NCBI GenBank assembly: GCA_900472575.1
Contig: UCIV01000023.1
Location: 1-64,000, forward strand
Source: Hyphomicrobiales bacterium
GTDB taxonomy: Bacteria > Pseudomonadota > Alphaproteobacteria > Rhizobiales > Rhizobiaceae
Reading direction: 5' to 3'
DNA length: 64,000 nucleotides
Positions 26,819 to 34,277 of this stretch are shown here, in pieces (the first letter of the stretch is position 1; every line of letters begins with the position of its first letter). The position numbers and the translations under genes were made by a program. The notes under the pieces are model-generated. The model was not told the origin of the DNA. It ran no database searches and saw only the letters and a list, made by a program, of their open reading frames with translations.

Positions 26819-27136
26819 GTAAGCTTCTGCCATACTGGCAAAGCGTGCTCGGTCAGCGTCGGGCATCATCTGCATAATCTCGATAACACGACGGATGTGA
26901 GCGTCGGTTTCACCGGTGACGACGGGCAGCGTTACAGCTTTGCCTGTCAGCTGGTGATGCAAAGCAATTATAGACGCCGCGTAACGATCAGGCTTCCGGG
27001 ATCGGTTTAGCCATTTGCTGATCGTGCCTTGATTGACGCCGAGGGCCTCTGCCATTTCCGTTTGAGGAACCGCAGTACCTGAGCTCTTGTAATGAGCGTG
27101 GATCTCTTCGAGGAGCTGAACAAGATTTATAGTCAT
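26795..27136 (-). CDS. Phage repressor-type HTH regulator (leftward)
   Basis: From ATG 27136 the product has ~113 residues. The HTH is TEMAEALGVNQGTISKWLNRSRKPD (first 20 read TEMAEALGVNQGTISKWLNR). An alpha-helical C-terminus follows (RVIEIMQMMPDADRARFASM). No Shine-Dalgarno sequence precedes the start, which lies ~15 bases from operator B1, so a leaderless message is possible. With the divergent gene at 27223 it forms a CI/Cro-like pair; the recognition helix GVNQGTISKW nearly equals the partner's GVNQGTVSKW. Confidence 0.85.
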   Translation of the reverse strand: MTINLVQLLEEIHAHYKSSGTAVPQTEMAEALGVNQGTISKWLNRSRKPDRYAASIIALHHQLTGKAVTLPVVTGETDAHIRRVIEIMQMMPDADRARFASMAEAYLQTSVAA

Positions 27137-27150
27137 GCGTGGCATCATAC

Positions 27151-27215
27151 ATGCCATTCGGAATAAATTAAATTCCGTTCGGCATATTGACTTATAATTC
27201 CGAACGGCATATCGA
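27151..27215. promoter_or_regulatory. Divergent control region with three operators (site B)
   Basis: Operators ATGCCATTCGGAAT (27151-27164), ATTCCGTTCGGCAT (27172-27185) and ATTCCGAACGGCAT (27197-27210) have centres 21 and 25 bases apart. The rightward promoter is TTGACT (27187-27192), 17 bases, TATCGA (27210-27215), with the third operator inside the spacer. This places the start point at or next to the ATG of the regulator at 27223. Three operators between two divergent HTH genes is the classic lambdoid layout. Confidence 0.85.
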
Positions 27216-27222
27216 TATCAGC

Positions 27223-27468
27223 ATGAGCACCATCAAACACATTCGCACGAATATCTTCCGGGTATCCCAGGGGGAGTTCGCAACCATCGTCGGTGTCAAC
27301 CAGGGGACGGTTAGCAAGTGGGAGAAGGGCAGTCTCGATCCGAGCCTCGATCAAATGAGGAAACTTCGGTCCGAGGCTTTCGCAAGGGGCCTTGATTGGA
27401 GCGATGCTCTTTTCTTCGATACCCCCTCCGATGAGGTTCAGCAGGAAAGGAACGTTTGCTCGGCCTAA
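27223..27468 (+). CDS. Cro/CI-type HTH regulator (rightward)
   Basis: The 81-residue product has HTH VSQGEFATIVGVNQGTVSKW (residues ~13-32) followed by EKGSLDPSL. The predicted transcription start from the TTGACT promoter falls on the ATG and there is no ribosome site, so the mRNA should be leaderless, as for lambda cI from PRM. The recognition helix nearly equals that of the divergent regulator, so both should read the ATKCCRWWYGGMAT operators. Confidence 0.85.
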   Translation: MSTIKHIRTNIFRVSQGEFATIVGVNQGTVSKWEKGSLDPSLDQMRKLRSEAFARGLDWSDALFFDTPSDEVQQERNVCSA

Positions 27469-27567
27469 GTTGGCCGAGAGTAGGTGCGGGTAGATGACCT
27501 CGGTCATTTAGGGGAAATCCTTTCCGTTCGTGATCTGTCTTTGCTTGTAACGGAAAGGAGTTGTGGG

Positions 27568-27978
27568 ATGGCACAAAAGTTTTGCGGAATTTCACAAGAC
27601 CTCACTTCCCCGGGCGGCGCTTACGAACGGGCACATAGTCTGGCTCGTGAAGCCGTCAGTCTCGAGAAGATGAAGTCCGGCTACGTCGGTACCGCGATCG
27701 AAAACCTCACTATTGAGGGAAATTTCGGTTCGTGGCTTCGTGATCTCTTCCATCGGAAGAAGGTGACGATCCATCTGCATTACTACGAGCGCCTGGTGCG
27801 TATCGTGGAGGTGCGGGCGGCCTTGAGCCGTCGTCAAATCGACCACATCGAAGATTTGGTCAGGGTCGCAAGAGGGCGCCAGAATGCGTTTGATGAAAGC
27901 GATATGCAGCCTGATCTCGTCGGAAATAGAGCTTCGCAGGAAGCGTCGAGAGGCGTTGAAGCTCGGTGTCTCGCTTGA
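27568..27978 (+). CDS. Unknown helical protein
   Basis: The 136-residue product starts at ATG 27568 behind GGAAAGGAG. Residues ~1-60 contain YERAHSLAREAVSLEKMKSG, and the middle is basic and helical (FHRKKVTIHLHYYERLVR). The C-terminal end overlaps another frame (27884-28021), so its last ~30 residues are less certain. Confidence 0.55.
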   Translation: MAQKFCGISQDLTSPGGAYERAHSLAREAVSLEKMKSGYVGTAIENLTIEGNFGSWLRDLFHRKKVTIHLHYYERLVRIVEVRAALSRRQIDHIEDLVRVARGRQNAFDESDMQPDLVGNRASQEASRGVEARCLA

Positions 27979-28021
27979 GGCGCACCCGTCGACGGGGTCC
28001 GTAGAAGCGCCGCGGACGTGA
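27884..28021 (+). CDS. Possible small helical protein in an overlapping frame
   Basis: A 45-codon frame starting at ATG 27884 gives a basic helix (ELRRKRREALKLGVS) and ends just before the next gene's ATG. It overlaps the 3' end of 27568-27978 by ~95 bases. Either a small coupled gene or the true end of a frameshifted upstream gene. Confidence 0.35.
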   Translation: MRLMKAICSLISSEIELRRKRREALKLGVSLEAHPSTGSVEAPRT

Positions 28022-28025
28022 TCAC

Positions 28026-28142
28026 ATGAAGTCGATCGTTGATCGGGTTCTTCCGCGGTGGGTCTCAACAAATTTGAAATGGATTCCGGTGGCTGCGGCC
28101 TTCGGCATCACATTCAGCGTGACGTTCGGTTTCGTCACCTAA
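28026..28142 (+). CDS. Small membrane protein (38 residues)
   Basis: ATG 28026 opens a 38-codon frame: MKSIVDRVLPRWVS, then a hydrophobic helix (IPVAAAFGITFSVTFGFV). The basic N-terminus and single membrane span suggest an inner-membrane peptide. It lies directly before the exported TAXI-like gene. Confidence 0.55.
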   Translation: MKSIVDRVLPRWVSTNLKWIPVAAAFGITFSVTFGFVT

Positions 28143-28165
28143 ACATCCAAAAAATAGGAGTTTTG

Positions 28166-29062
28166 ATGCGCAAGCTATTTACTGCGATTGGCATAGTCGC
28201 GACCATGTTGTTCTCGGTAGCGCCCGCGATGGCGGCTAAAACCGAGGTGAGACTTTGCACAGGATCTGACGGTGGACCCTATGCCACCGCCGGCAAGCTC
28301 ATCGCAAATGTCGCGAAGGGTGATCCGAACATTGATGTGAAGGTGGTTGTTGACACGGGAGGTACCTGGGCGAATATCCAGAAGACGGCGTTGGGCGACG
28401 AATGCGACGCCATGATCGGCCAGCCGGACGGACATGTTCTTCTGGCGCGTCAAAAACCCTCGGCGGCCAAGGCTCTCAAGCCTTTTGGCGACCTTCACCG
28501 AGAGTACCTGCATGCGCTTTGCTCCAAGGCCAGTGGCGTCGACGACATCGGTGACCTCGAAAGCGATCCGGCTGGCAATGGTTATACGATTGCCCTCGGC
28601 GAACCGGGCTCCGGCGCATGGCTGATCTGGCAAAACTTCATTGCCGAAGATGCTGACTATGGAAAGGTACCGGTCACCACTGACAGCGACGTCATCGCAC
28701 TCGCTTCTGTCGCGTCTGGCACGGGCGCCACGTGCATGCTGCAACCTGCGGCGATCGGAAATCCTCTCGTAAGGCAGGCCGATGAGCAGTTCGGCGACGG
28801 CCTTGTACTCGCCGGCGTCAACGATCGTGATTTCGATAACGCCGTCGACCCTCAGGGCAAGCAACTTTACACGTACTCCGAAATCCCGAGTGGCAGCTAC
28901 AAGAAAAGCCTCCAGGGATGGTTCTCCGGCAAGAAGACGGTGACCTGGCTTGCTAAGGTCTACGTCAATACCGATCGGTTCACCGACCGGAAAGCACTCT
29001 CCTCATTCATCACTGCGGTGGCGCGAGCGAAGCCCGCAATCGTCGCGGAATACGGCCAGTGA
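28166..29062 (+). CDS. Exported TAXI-like (TRAP-type) solute-binding protein
   Basis: The 298-residue product has AGGAG seven bases before ATG 28166. Signal peptide ends at AMAA (residue ~24). The mature protein starts with the TAXI-type pattern LCTGSDGGPYATAGKLIA, followed by VDTGGTWANIQK and IGQPDGHVL, and a two-lobed layout. In cells, TAXI proteins feed TRAP transporters; no transporter gene is nearby. In a phage this may be a lysogenic-conversion or surface/exclusion gene. Membrane peptides lie on both sides. Confidence 0.75.
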   Translation: MRKLFTAIGIVATMLFSVAPAMAAKTEVRLCTGSDGGPYATAGKLIANVAKGDPNIDVKVVVDTGGTWANIQKTALGDECDAMIGQPDGHVLLARQKPSAAKALKPFGDLHREYLHALCSKASGVDDIGDLESDPAGNGYTIALGEPGSGAWLIWQNFIAEDADYGKVPVTTDSDVIALASVASGTGATCMLQPAAIGNPLVRQADEQFGDGLVLAGVNDRDFDNAVDPQGKQLYTYSEIPSGSYKKSLQGWFSGKKTVTWLAKVYVNTDRFTDRKALSSFITAVARAKPAIVAEYGQ

Positions 29063-29211
29063 TCTCCTGGTTCAGGAGGAAGTTGGCTTGGGCGTGTCTT
29101 TCTTTGTCGATTGGCTTGGCCAGCGCTCAGTTCTTAACGCCCGACTTCATCGATCCGCTGCTTGATGCAGCGAACGTTGCCCTCGTGATGGCAGCTATCA
29201 AACTCAAGTAG
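29059..29211 (+). CDS. Small exported or membrane peptide (50 residues)
   Basis: GTG 29059 overlaps the stop of the TAXI-like gene (GTGA). The frame gives VISWFRRKLAWACLSLS, a hydrophobic stretch through GLASAQFL, and a second hydrophobic helix at the end. Coupling to the exported gene suggests joint function. Confidence 0.55.
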   Translation: MISWFRRKLAWACLSLSIGLASAQFLTPDFIDPLLDAANVALVMAAIKLK

Positions 29212-29221
29212 TCGCTGATCA

Positions 29222-29878
29222 ATGGAAACTAACTACGAGACCTGGTCGAAAGACCGCCTAATCGGCAAGATTTACGACCTTGAGGCTACGGTCGAGTCTT
29301 TGAAAACGGTGACGGCCGAGAATGATGTTCTCGGCGTCAAAGACCGGTTCAAGTTGACCCTGAAGGAGGCTCGCCTCCTTACCGCTCTCGCTGATGGCCG
29401 GCCGCACTCGAAGCGTGCGATTTATGAATTTGTCTATCATGATGAGTTCGATGATCCTCCAGAAATGAAAATCATCGACGTCTTCATTTGTAAGATAAGA
29501 AAGAAGATTTTCCCATTCGGGATGGTGATCGAGACCATCCATAGCGCTGGGTACCGCCTGAACGATGCGGAACTGATGAAGCGGGTGATGGCTGGCGAAG
29601 TGAACGTCGGCCTCCCCACGGAAGAATATCAAACCAAGAACCGACAGCATGGCGAGAACGAGAAGGCAATCTTAGCTGTCTTACTGAGCGAGTTAGACGG
29701 TACTGGACGTGCAAAGATCCAGGCTCGCGTATTGGCAAAGAAGTCTGGACTGAAGGTTCCACTTCTCCCTCTGATGACCAAACTGGAATCCAAAGGGATT
29801 ATCGTCGTCAAGAGCCGGCCAGACCGTAAGAAACGTCTCGATAGCTGGGTGGTTCAAGTGAAAGCGAGGGCGCTTTGA
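29222..29878 (+). CDS. CtrA-like DNA-binding protein without receiver domain
   Basis: In the 218-residue protein, a coiled coil (~8-35) precedes an OmpR/PhoB-type winged helix (~42-113) that strongly resembles the DNA-binding domain of the alphaproteobacterial cell-cycle regulator CtrA: LTLKEARLLTALADG, then KIIDVFICKIRKK (residues 83-95) and IETIHSAGYRL. The CtrA receiver domain with its phospho-Asp is absent. Residues ~140-218 form a second small helical/winged domain (VLAKKSGLKVPLLPLM). It probably occupies CtrA sites independently of phosphorelay control. Followed directly by an adenine methylase and, at 33.3 kb, a GcrA-family gene. Confidence 0.85.
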   Translation: METNYETWSKDRLIGKIYDLEATVESLKTVTAENDVLGVKDRFKLTLKEARLLTALADGRPHSKRAIYEFVYHDEFDDPPEMKIIDVFICKIRKKIFPFGMVIETIHSAGYRLNDAELMKRVMAGEVNVGLPTEEYQTKNRQHGENEKAILAVLLSELDGTGRAKIQARVLAKKSGLKVPLLPLMTKLESKGIIVVKSRPDRKKRLDSWVVQVKARAL

Positions 29879-30519
29879 CCTGGCCATTTGGTGAATTACA
29901 GCCATTTTCGTTTGATTGCTTCGTCGTCGATTGGCCGTGGGATTTCAGTCTCTACTCTGAAAACGGTGAGAAGAAGTCGGCCAGAGCTCACTATGACACA
30001 ATGACGCTGCAGGAAATCATCGACTTCTCGGTGATCACCCACTTGGCTCGGGCAGATAGCTTATGGCTGATCTGGACATGCGAGTGGATGAAACCTGGTG
30101 ATCAGCAGCGGATCTTGGACGCGCATGGCCTGACTTACAAATCGGCGCTCATGTGGAGGAAGACCACTAAGAACCAAAAGGTCCGCATGGGCACCGGATA
30201 CAGGGTGAGATCCATGCATGAAAGGCTCATTTTGGCGACAACCGGTAATCCAAAGCACAAGGCGTTCAAGTCCGTCTTTGATGGGCTGGCTCGCGATCAT
30301 AGTCGCAAGCCTGAGGAGTTCTACGACATAGTTCTCGCGAATACCCCCGGGATGAGCCGGGCGGACTTGTTCACGAGGCAAACGCGCCCGGGTTTTGTAG
30401 GTTGGGGACGTGAAAAGACATTATTCGACGCTGGCTTGCCGGTGTCGACGAAACGGGTACGGCCCGTTTCTGAAGAGCGGACAATCGAACCAATGCCGCT
30501 CTTCGACTACGCCGCCTGA
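29875..30519 (+). CDS. MT-A70-like adenine methyltransferase
   Basis: The 214-residue product's TTG start overlaps the previous stop (TTGA). The catalytic motif reads VVDWPWDF (normally D-P-P-W), then HYDTMTLQEI, LWLIWTCEWM, MWRKTTKN and RKPEEFYDIV, the family order. It should make N6-methyladenine in DNA. The Pro-to-Trp change in the catalytic loop is unusual. Operon position after the CtrA-like gene suggests an effect on methylation-sensitive cell-cycle control or protection from restriction. Confidence 0.85.
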   Translation: MTWPFGELQPFSFDCFVVDWPWDFSLYSENGEKKSARAHYDTMTLQEIIDFSVITHLARADSLWLIWTCEWMKPGDQQRILDAHGLTYKSALMWRKTTKNQKVRMGTGYRVRSMHERLILATTGNPKHKAFKSVFDGLARDHSRKPEEFYDIVLANTPGMSRADLFTRQTRPGFVGWGREKTLFDAGLPVSTKRVRPVSEERTIEPMPLFDYAA

Positions 30520-30545
30520 TAGGTGGCATGCAGAAGGAAGATCAG

Positions 30546-30824
30546 ATGAGCGTAAGCAAGTCTGACATCGTTGACCGGGTCTCCGAAGAGACCGGCATTT
30601 CGAAGGCGATCGTATCCAACATCGTCAACAAGGCTTTCGATCAGGTATCAGCTGCGCTCGCATCGAGCGTCGATGTCAAGGTCCACAACTTCGGTACCTT
30701 CGCAGTAAAGCCAACCAAGGCTCGCGAAGCCCGCAACCCATCCACCGGCGCCGTCATCGAGGTGCCTGCTGGTCACAAGGTGTCGTTCAAGCCTTCCTCC
30801 GAGCTGAAGAAGGCGGTGCAATAA
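30546..30824 (+). CDS. HU/IHF-family nucleoid protein
   Basis: From ATG 30546 (AGAAGGAAG before) the product has 92 residues: SKSDIVDRVSEETGISKA helices, the VKVHNFGTFAVK body, the RNPSTGAVIEVPAGHKVSF arm with DNA-intercalating Pro, and the FKPSSELKKAV end. Binds and bends DNA; likely assists phage replication or packaging structures. Confidence 0.95.
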   Translation: MSVSKSDIVDRVSEETGISKAIVSNIVNKAFDQVSAALASSVDVKVHNFGTFAVKPTKAREARNPSTGAVIEVPAGHKVSFKPSSELKKAVQ

Positions 30825-30825
30825 C

Positions 30826-31425
30826 ATGGCACGTAAACCGAAACTCACAGTCGTCGGCGGCCCAGGTCCGGCTTCAGCTGGCCCGGGCCACAACGCTTTC
30901 ACTGATGATCAGGCCCGTGGCCTTCATTTCAGTAGCCATGTTCCAGCCTACGAAAAGGCTCTGAAAGCGAAGAAGGATGCCGACGCGGCATTCAAGAACG
31001 TCTGCAAAACGATCAAGTCCGAAGGCGGCAGCATCGACGACGTCAAGCTGACCATCAAGCTCCGTTCGCCGGAAGGCGAGAAGGAGTTCAAGGAGCAGAT
31101 CGAGCGCCAACGCCGCGTTGCCGAGTGGAATAACCTTCCGATCGGCGGGCAGGGCTGGCTCCTCGATGAAGATCGCCGCCCTATCGAAGATCGAGCTTTC
31201 GAAGACGGCAAGAAGGCCGGCCTCGAAGGCAAGGATGCATCTCCGCCCCATGCGCCAGGCACCGAGGCGTACGAAGCATGGATGAAGGGCTGGCACGAAG
31301 GGCAAGCCATTCTCGCGCAGGGCTTCAAGAAGGGGCCGGAACCGACCGCCGAGATCCTCCGGGATGAGAGTGCGGCCGAACAGTCGGGCGTGGACGACTT
31401 CGATAAGGCAGCCAGCGAGGCATAA
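30826..31425 (+). CDS. Phage protein with ribosome-modulation-factor-like motif
   Basis: The 199-residue product's N-terminal half has a helical DUF2312-like run. Near residues 128-165, EDGKKAGLEGKDASPP...W...GWHEGQ follows the RMF spacing of Gly/Ala-rich and Trp motifs. Such RMF-like proteins are common in rhizobial phage genomes. Ribosome binding is unproven. One base after HU. Confidence 0.6.
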   Translation: MARKPKLTVVGGPGPASAGPGHNAFTDDQARGLHFSSHVPAYEKALKAKKDADAAFKNVCKTIKSEGGSIDDVKLTIKLRSPEGEKEFKEQIERQRRVAEWNNLPIGGQGWLLDEDRRPIEDRAFEDGKKAGLEGKDASPPHAPGTEAYEAWMKGWHEGQAILAQGFKKGPEPTAEILRDESAAEQSGVDDFDKAASEA

Positions 31426-31442
31426 CCCAGGAGGCGCCGGAG

Positions 31443-32558
31443 ATGAGCCAGAACAAGTTGGCCAAGCTCCGGAATACCGATGTCTTCAAGGCGCTACTTC
31501 GTGTCCTTGCTGAATTTCGTATTCCGAAAGAGGACTTCGACGTCCTCGATAAGCGACCGCACCCCGTGTTGACGGTTCGCTACTGCGGTGTGGAGCGGGA
31601 AATATCAATGCCCAGCACACCGAAGACAAAGGGCAAGGCACCGACGGCTTATTCGGTCCAGCTCCGGCGCACACTCAAAGAAATGCAGATGGCTGCGCTT
31701 GGTGGCGCAGTCGGCGGAAAAGAAACGTACGAGGCGCGGGACGTGCAAGAGGAAGTGAAGTCTGTCGTTGTGGCCGGGACCGTTGTCCGCCGCATCGAAT
31801 ACAGGGATCACCAGGTGGTGACTTTTGCGATGATCGACGAGGTTCACGGGCGGCCGGATGGTACCGCCGGTCGAACATTCAGGGAGAACCGCGAACGGTT
31901 CGTTGAAGGCTACGACTACTTCATGATCACCGCGGCTGAAAGTGACGCTATGCGTCGATTTGGAATTCATGTTCCAAACCGAGGTCTAACCCTCGTCACC
32001 AGACGTGGATATCTGAAGATCACAAAGTCTCTGAGTGATGATAGGGCCTGGTCCGTCTTCGAAGAGATGGTCGACCGATATTTCGCAATCGAAGCTTTGC
32101 CGGCGACGAACGAGTTAGCCATTGCGGGTCTATCCGCGGATGTTCGATCGGCTGTCGGCGGCATTATCAAAGCCATCGTCCATAAGGAGCTGCAGGCTGT
32201 CATGCAGGAGACACGAGATCTCCGCTCGCAGGTCTCTGGCCTCTTACTGGGTACCGATGCGCGCGTCGCCGTTCTGGAGTTTGTCAGCGTCGCACAACTC
32301 CTTGAGGAAGGGAAGGCGATACAGAAAGGGCGCCGGTCGCTCAATCAGCGGATTGGTCACGCCCTCCATAACATCGTGATCGAAATGGCGCAGCCGAGCA
32401 ATCGCCGAAAGTGCCCGCACTCAGGAAAGTGGTTGTTCCAGCGCGATATGGCCGACGCATACATGCGCCGCGATGGCGCGCGCCTCATCCGAGAGCACAA
32501 CGACAATCAGAAGGGCCAATCCTTTATGTCGTTCGATGCCGAGAGGAAGCAGGCATGA
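31443..32558 (+). CDS. ORF6N-domain phage regulator (antirepressor-like)
   Basis: The 371-residue protein has a GAGGCGCCGGAG ribosome region. Residues ~110-215 carry an ORF6N/BRO-like domain: IEYRDHQVVTFAMIDEVHG, TFRENRERFVEGYDYFMI, LTLVTRRGYLKITKSL. The C-terminal ~100 residues have a KilA-C-like feel, with CPHSGKWLF. Such proteins act as antirepressors or DNA-binding regulators in phages. ATGA overlap with the RuvC-like gene. Confidence 0.75.
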   Translation: MSQNKLAKLRNTDVFKALLRVLAEFRIPKEDFDVLDKRPHPVLTVRYCGVEREISMPSTPKTKGKAPTAYSVQLRRTLKEMQMAALGGAVGGKETYEARDVQEEVKSVVVAGTVVRRIEYRDHQVVTFAMIDEVHGRPDGTAGRTFRENRERFVEGYDYFMITAAESDAMRRFGIHVPNRGLTLVTRRGYLKITKSLSDDRAWSVFEEMVDRYFAIEALPATNELAIAGLSADVRSAVGGIIKAIVHKELQAVMQETRDLRSQVSGLLLGTDARVAVLEFVSVAQLLEEGKAIQKGRRSLNQRIGHALHNIVIEMAQPSNRRKCPHSGKWLFQRDMADAYMRRDGARLIREHNDNQKGQSFMSFDAERKQA

Positions 32559-33283
32559 GCGTCTACGTTGGATTGGACATCGCGACGACGTCGGGCGCCA
32601 CCGCCTACGCAAATGGCAAATATCACGCAACCACCTTCACCGCGTCAGCCCCATACAAACAGAAATCGAAGAAGGAACGCGTCGAGGAAGCTCTCGGGCT
32701 CAAGGTCTCGTCGCTGGACGCCACCCTCACCGGTGCCGTCCTTGATGACTTCGAGCGCCGCCTGTTGATCTTCTTCGTTGAAGTCACCGAGAAGTACGGT
32801 CCCATCACTGCCGTCGGTATCGAAAAACCACTCGTTCCAAACCATGAGCGGAAGAAGACCGTTGTCGACACCTCTAGCGAATGGGCAGGAAAAGCTGTCC
32901 GAAAGGAGGCAGTGAAGGGAACTAATGAGGCGACGATCCATCGCCTTAACGCTCTCGCTGCCACCGCTGCAAAGGTCTGCGCCCGCCTTAACATCCCTTG
33001 CGAGTACATCGATCAGACGACCTGGCGAAAGGACTTCCTTGGGAATGGCCGTCCAGGTGACAGCGCCGAGTGCAAGAAGCTCGCGATGAAGGTCTGCAAG
33101 CAGATGGGAATCGAGGTTCCGAATGCCGACGGCGCTGAAAGCGTGGGCGTTTGCTACTCGCTCGTCCTCAAAAAGAACCCGTACGGCGGACGCGCGAATG
33201 ACCTCTTCGCCAAGAAAGAAATGACGAAGACGCCGGCGCAAGAAAACGCGCGTGCCGCAGCCGAGGCGCTCTTCAAACAATGA
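32555..33283 (+). CDS. RuvC-like (RNase H fold) nuclease
   Basis: In the 242-residue protein, VYVGLDIATTSGATAY (D8) opens an RNase H-like fold, GIEKPL (~E90) is the second acid, and the late NADGAESVGV region supplies the final Asp. The layout matches phage Holliday-junction resolvases of the RuvC family. Resolves branched DNA before packaging. Confidence 0.8.
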   Translation: MSVYVGLDIATTSGATAYANGKYHATTFTASAPYKQKSKKERVEEALGLKVSSLDATLTGAVLDDFERRLLIFFVEVTEKYGPITAVGIEKPLVPNHERKKTVVDTSSEWAGKAVRKEAVKGTNEATIHRLNALAATAAKVCARLNIPCEYIDQTTWRKDFLGNGRPGDSAECKKLAMKVCKQMGIEVPNADGAESVGVCYSLVLKKNPYGGRANDLFAKKEMTKTPAQENARAAAEALFKQ

Positions 33284-33894
33284 GCCATTGCATGATCCCC
33301 GATTGGAAGAAAATCACCAAGGAAGAACGGTTGAAGATAGTTCGATCGCTCGCCGGTATTGGCGATACCGCCGCAAAGATCGCCGCTCAATTCAAGGGAG
33401 CATCGCGAAACGCGGTCATCGGTTTCTGTCACCGAGAAAGCATCCAGCTCCCCGGAAAATCACTCAGCGCGGCTTCATCGAAGCGAAAGAAGACTACGCC
33501 TCGGCCGGTGAAAAAGGCGAGTGCCAAGCCAATGGCAAACGTTATCTCCCTCAAAGATGCGAAGCGGAAGAAGCCGTCGGCCGAATCCAAGGTCCAGACC
33601 GAAGAGGCGGTGATTATTCCGCTGCCGATCAAGGTCAAGAAAGGGCCGATATCGATCCTCGAGATCGAGACGGGCCAATGCCGAGCGCCGTTGTTTCAGG
33701 AATGCCGCGGCCTGAGCCCGTCCGAGATTATGTTCTGCGGAGAGGTAACGAACGGCACGAGCAGCTATTGCTCCCACCACCTTGAGAAATTCTCCGAAGG
33801 CAAGATCAGGGTCAAGACAATCGTCGACGGCCGTGGCGAGCCCGTCAGGGGCACCCGTGAGAAGCGGAGGCCCAATCATCGTTGGCTTCGTTAG
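33280..33894 (+). CDS. GcrA-family cell-cycle regulator
   Basis: The 204-residue protein has an N-terminal HTH with EERLKIVRSLAGIGDTAAKI and ASRNAVIGFCHR (residues ~14-52), the GcrA DNA-binding layout. A basic linker and a C-terminal segment CRAPLF...MFCGE...SYCSHH follow, the sigma-contacting, Cys-bearing domain of GcrA. Cellular GcrA binds sigma-70 and methylated GANTC sites. A phage copy could steer host or phage promoters. ATGA overlap with the RuvC-like gene. Confidence 0.82.
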   Translation: MSHCMIPDWKKITKEERLKIVRSLAGIGDTAAKIAAQFKGASRNAVIGFCHRESIQLPGKSLSAASSKRKKTTPRPVKKASAKPMANVISLKDAKRKKPSAESKVQTEEAVIIPLPIKVKKGPISILEIETGQCRAPLFQECRGLSPSEIMFCGEVTNGTSSYCSHHLEKFSEGKIRVKTIVDGRGEPVRGTREKRRPNHRWLR

Positions 33895-34277
33895 ACAGCT
33901 ACCCGATCGCCGAAGTTCTCGAAACAGTCAGGAAAATCAATGATCGGGTCTGGGATCGAAGCGGGCACATGCTCGCAGAAATCGCGATCAGCCTCCCGAT
34001 AGAAGAAGCGAGAAGAGTCAGCGCGATAGCGCTCTGGATCGACGTCCTGATCACCGCCGAGGTCCGCGTTGAGAAGGACGCCGAATTCTCCCTCCAAGAC
34101 ATCTTCTGGATGATCAAGGAGAAAACTCAAGACCTCAAAGTGCAGCCGCCGGACGACAAGTGGCTTTGGCTCGTCCGCCGCGAAATGAAAATGACCGTCG
34201 CAGTTGAGGCGTACCTCGACCGATACGCGTCCAGGCCGAAGACCAAACCAAACTGGAAAAGAGGGAAGAAGAATTGA
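33882..34277 (+). CDS. Unknown helical protein
   Basis: The 131-residue product's TTG start lies inside the end of the GcrA-like gene. Mostly helical, with an EEARRVSAIALWIDVL segment and a basic C-terminus (RPKTKPNWKRGKK). It ends in an overlap with the methylase start. Family not recognised. Confidence 0.6.
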   Translation: MASLDSYPIAEVLETVRKINDRVWDRSGHMLAEIAISLPIEEARRVSAIALWIDVLITAEVRVEKDAEFSLQDIFWMIKEKTQDLKVQPPDDKWLWLVRREMKMTVAVEAYLDRYASRPKTKPNWKRGKKN

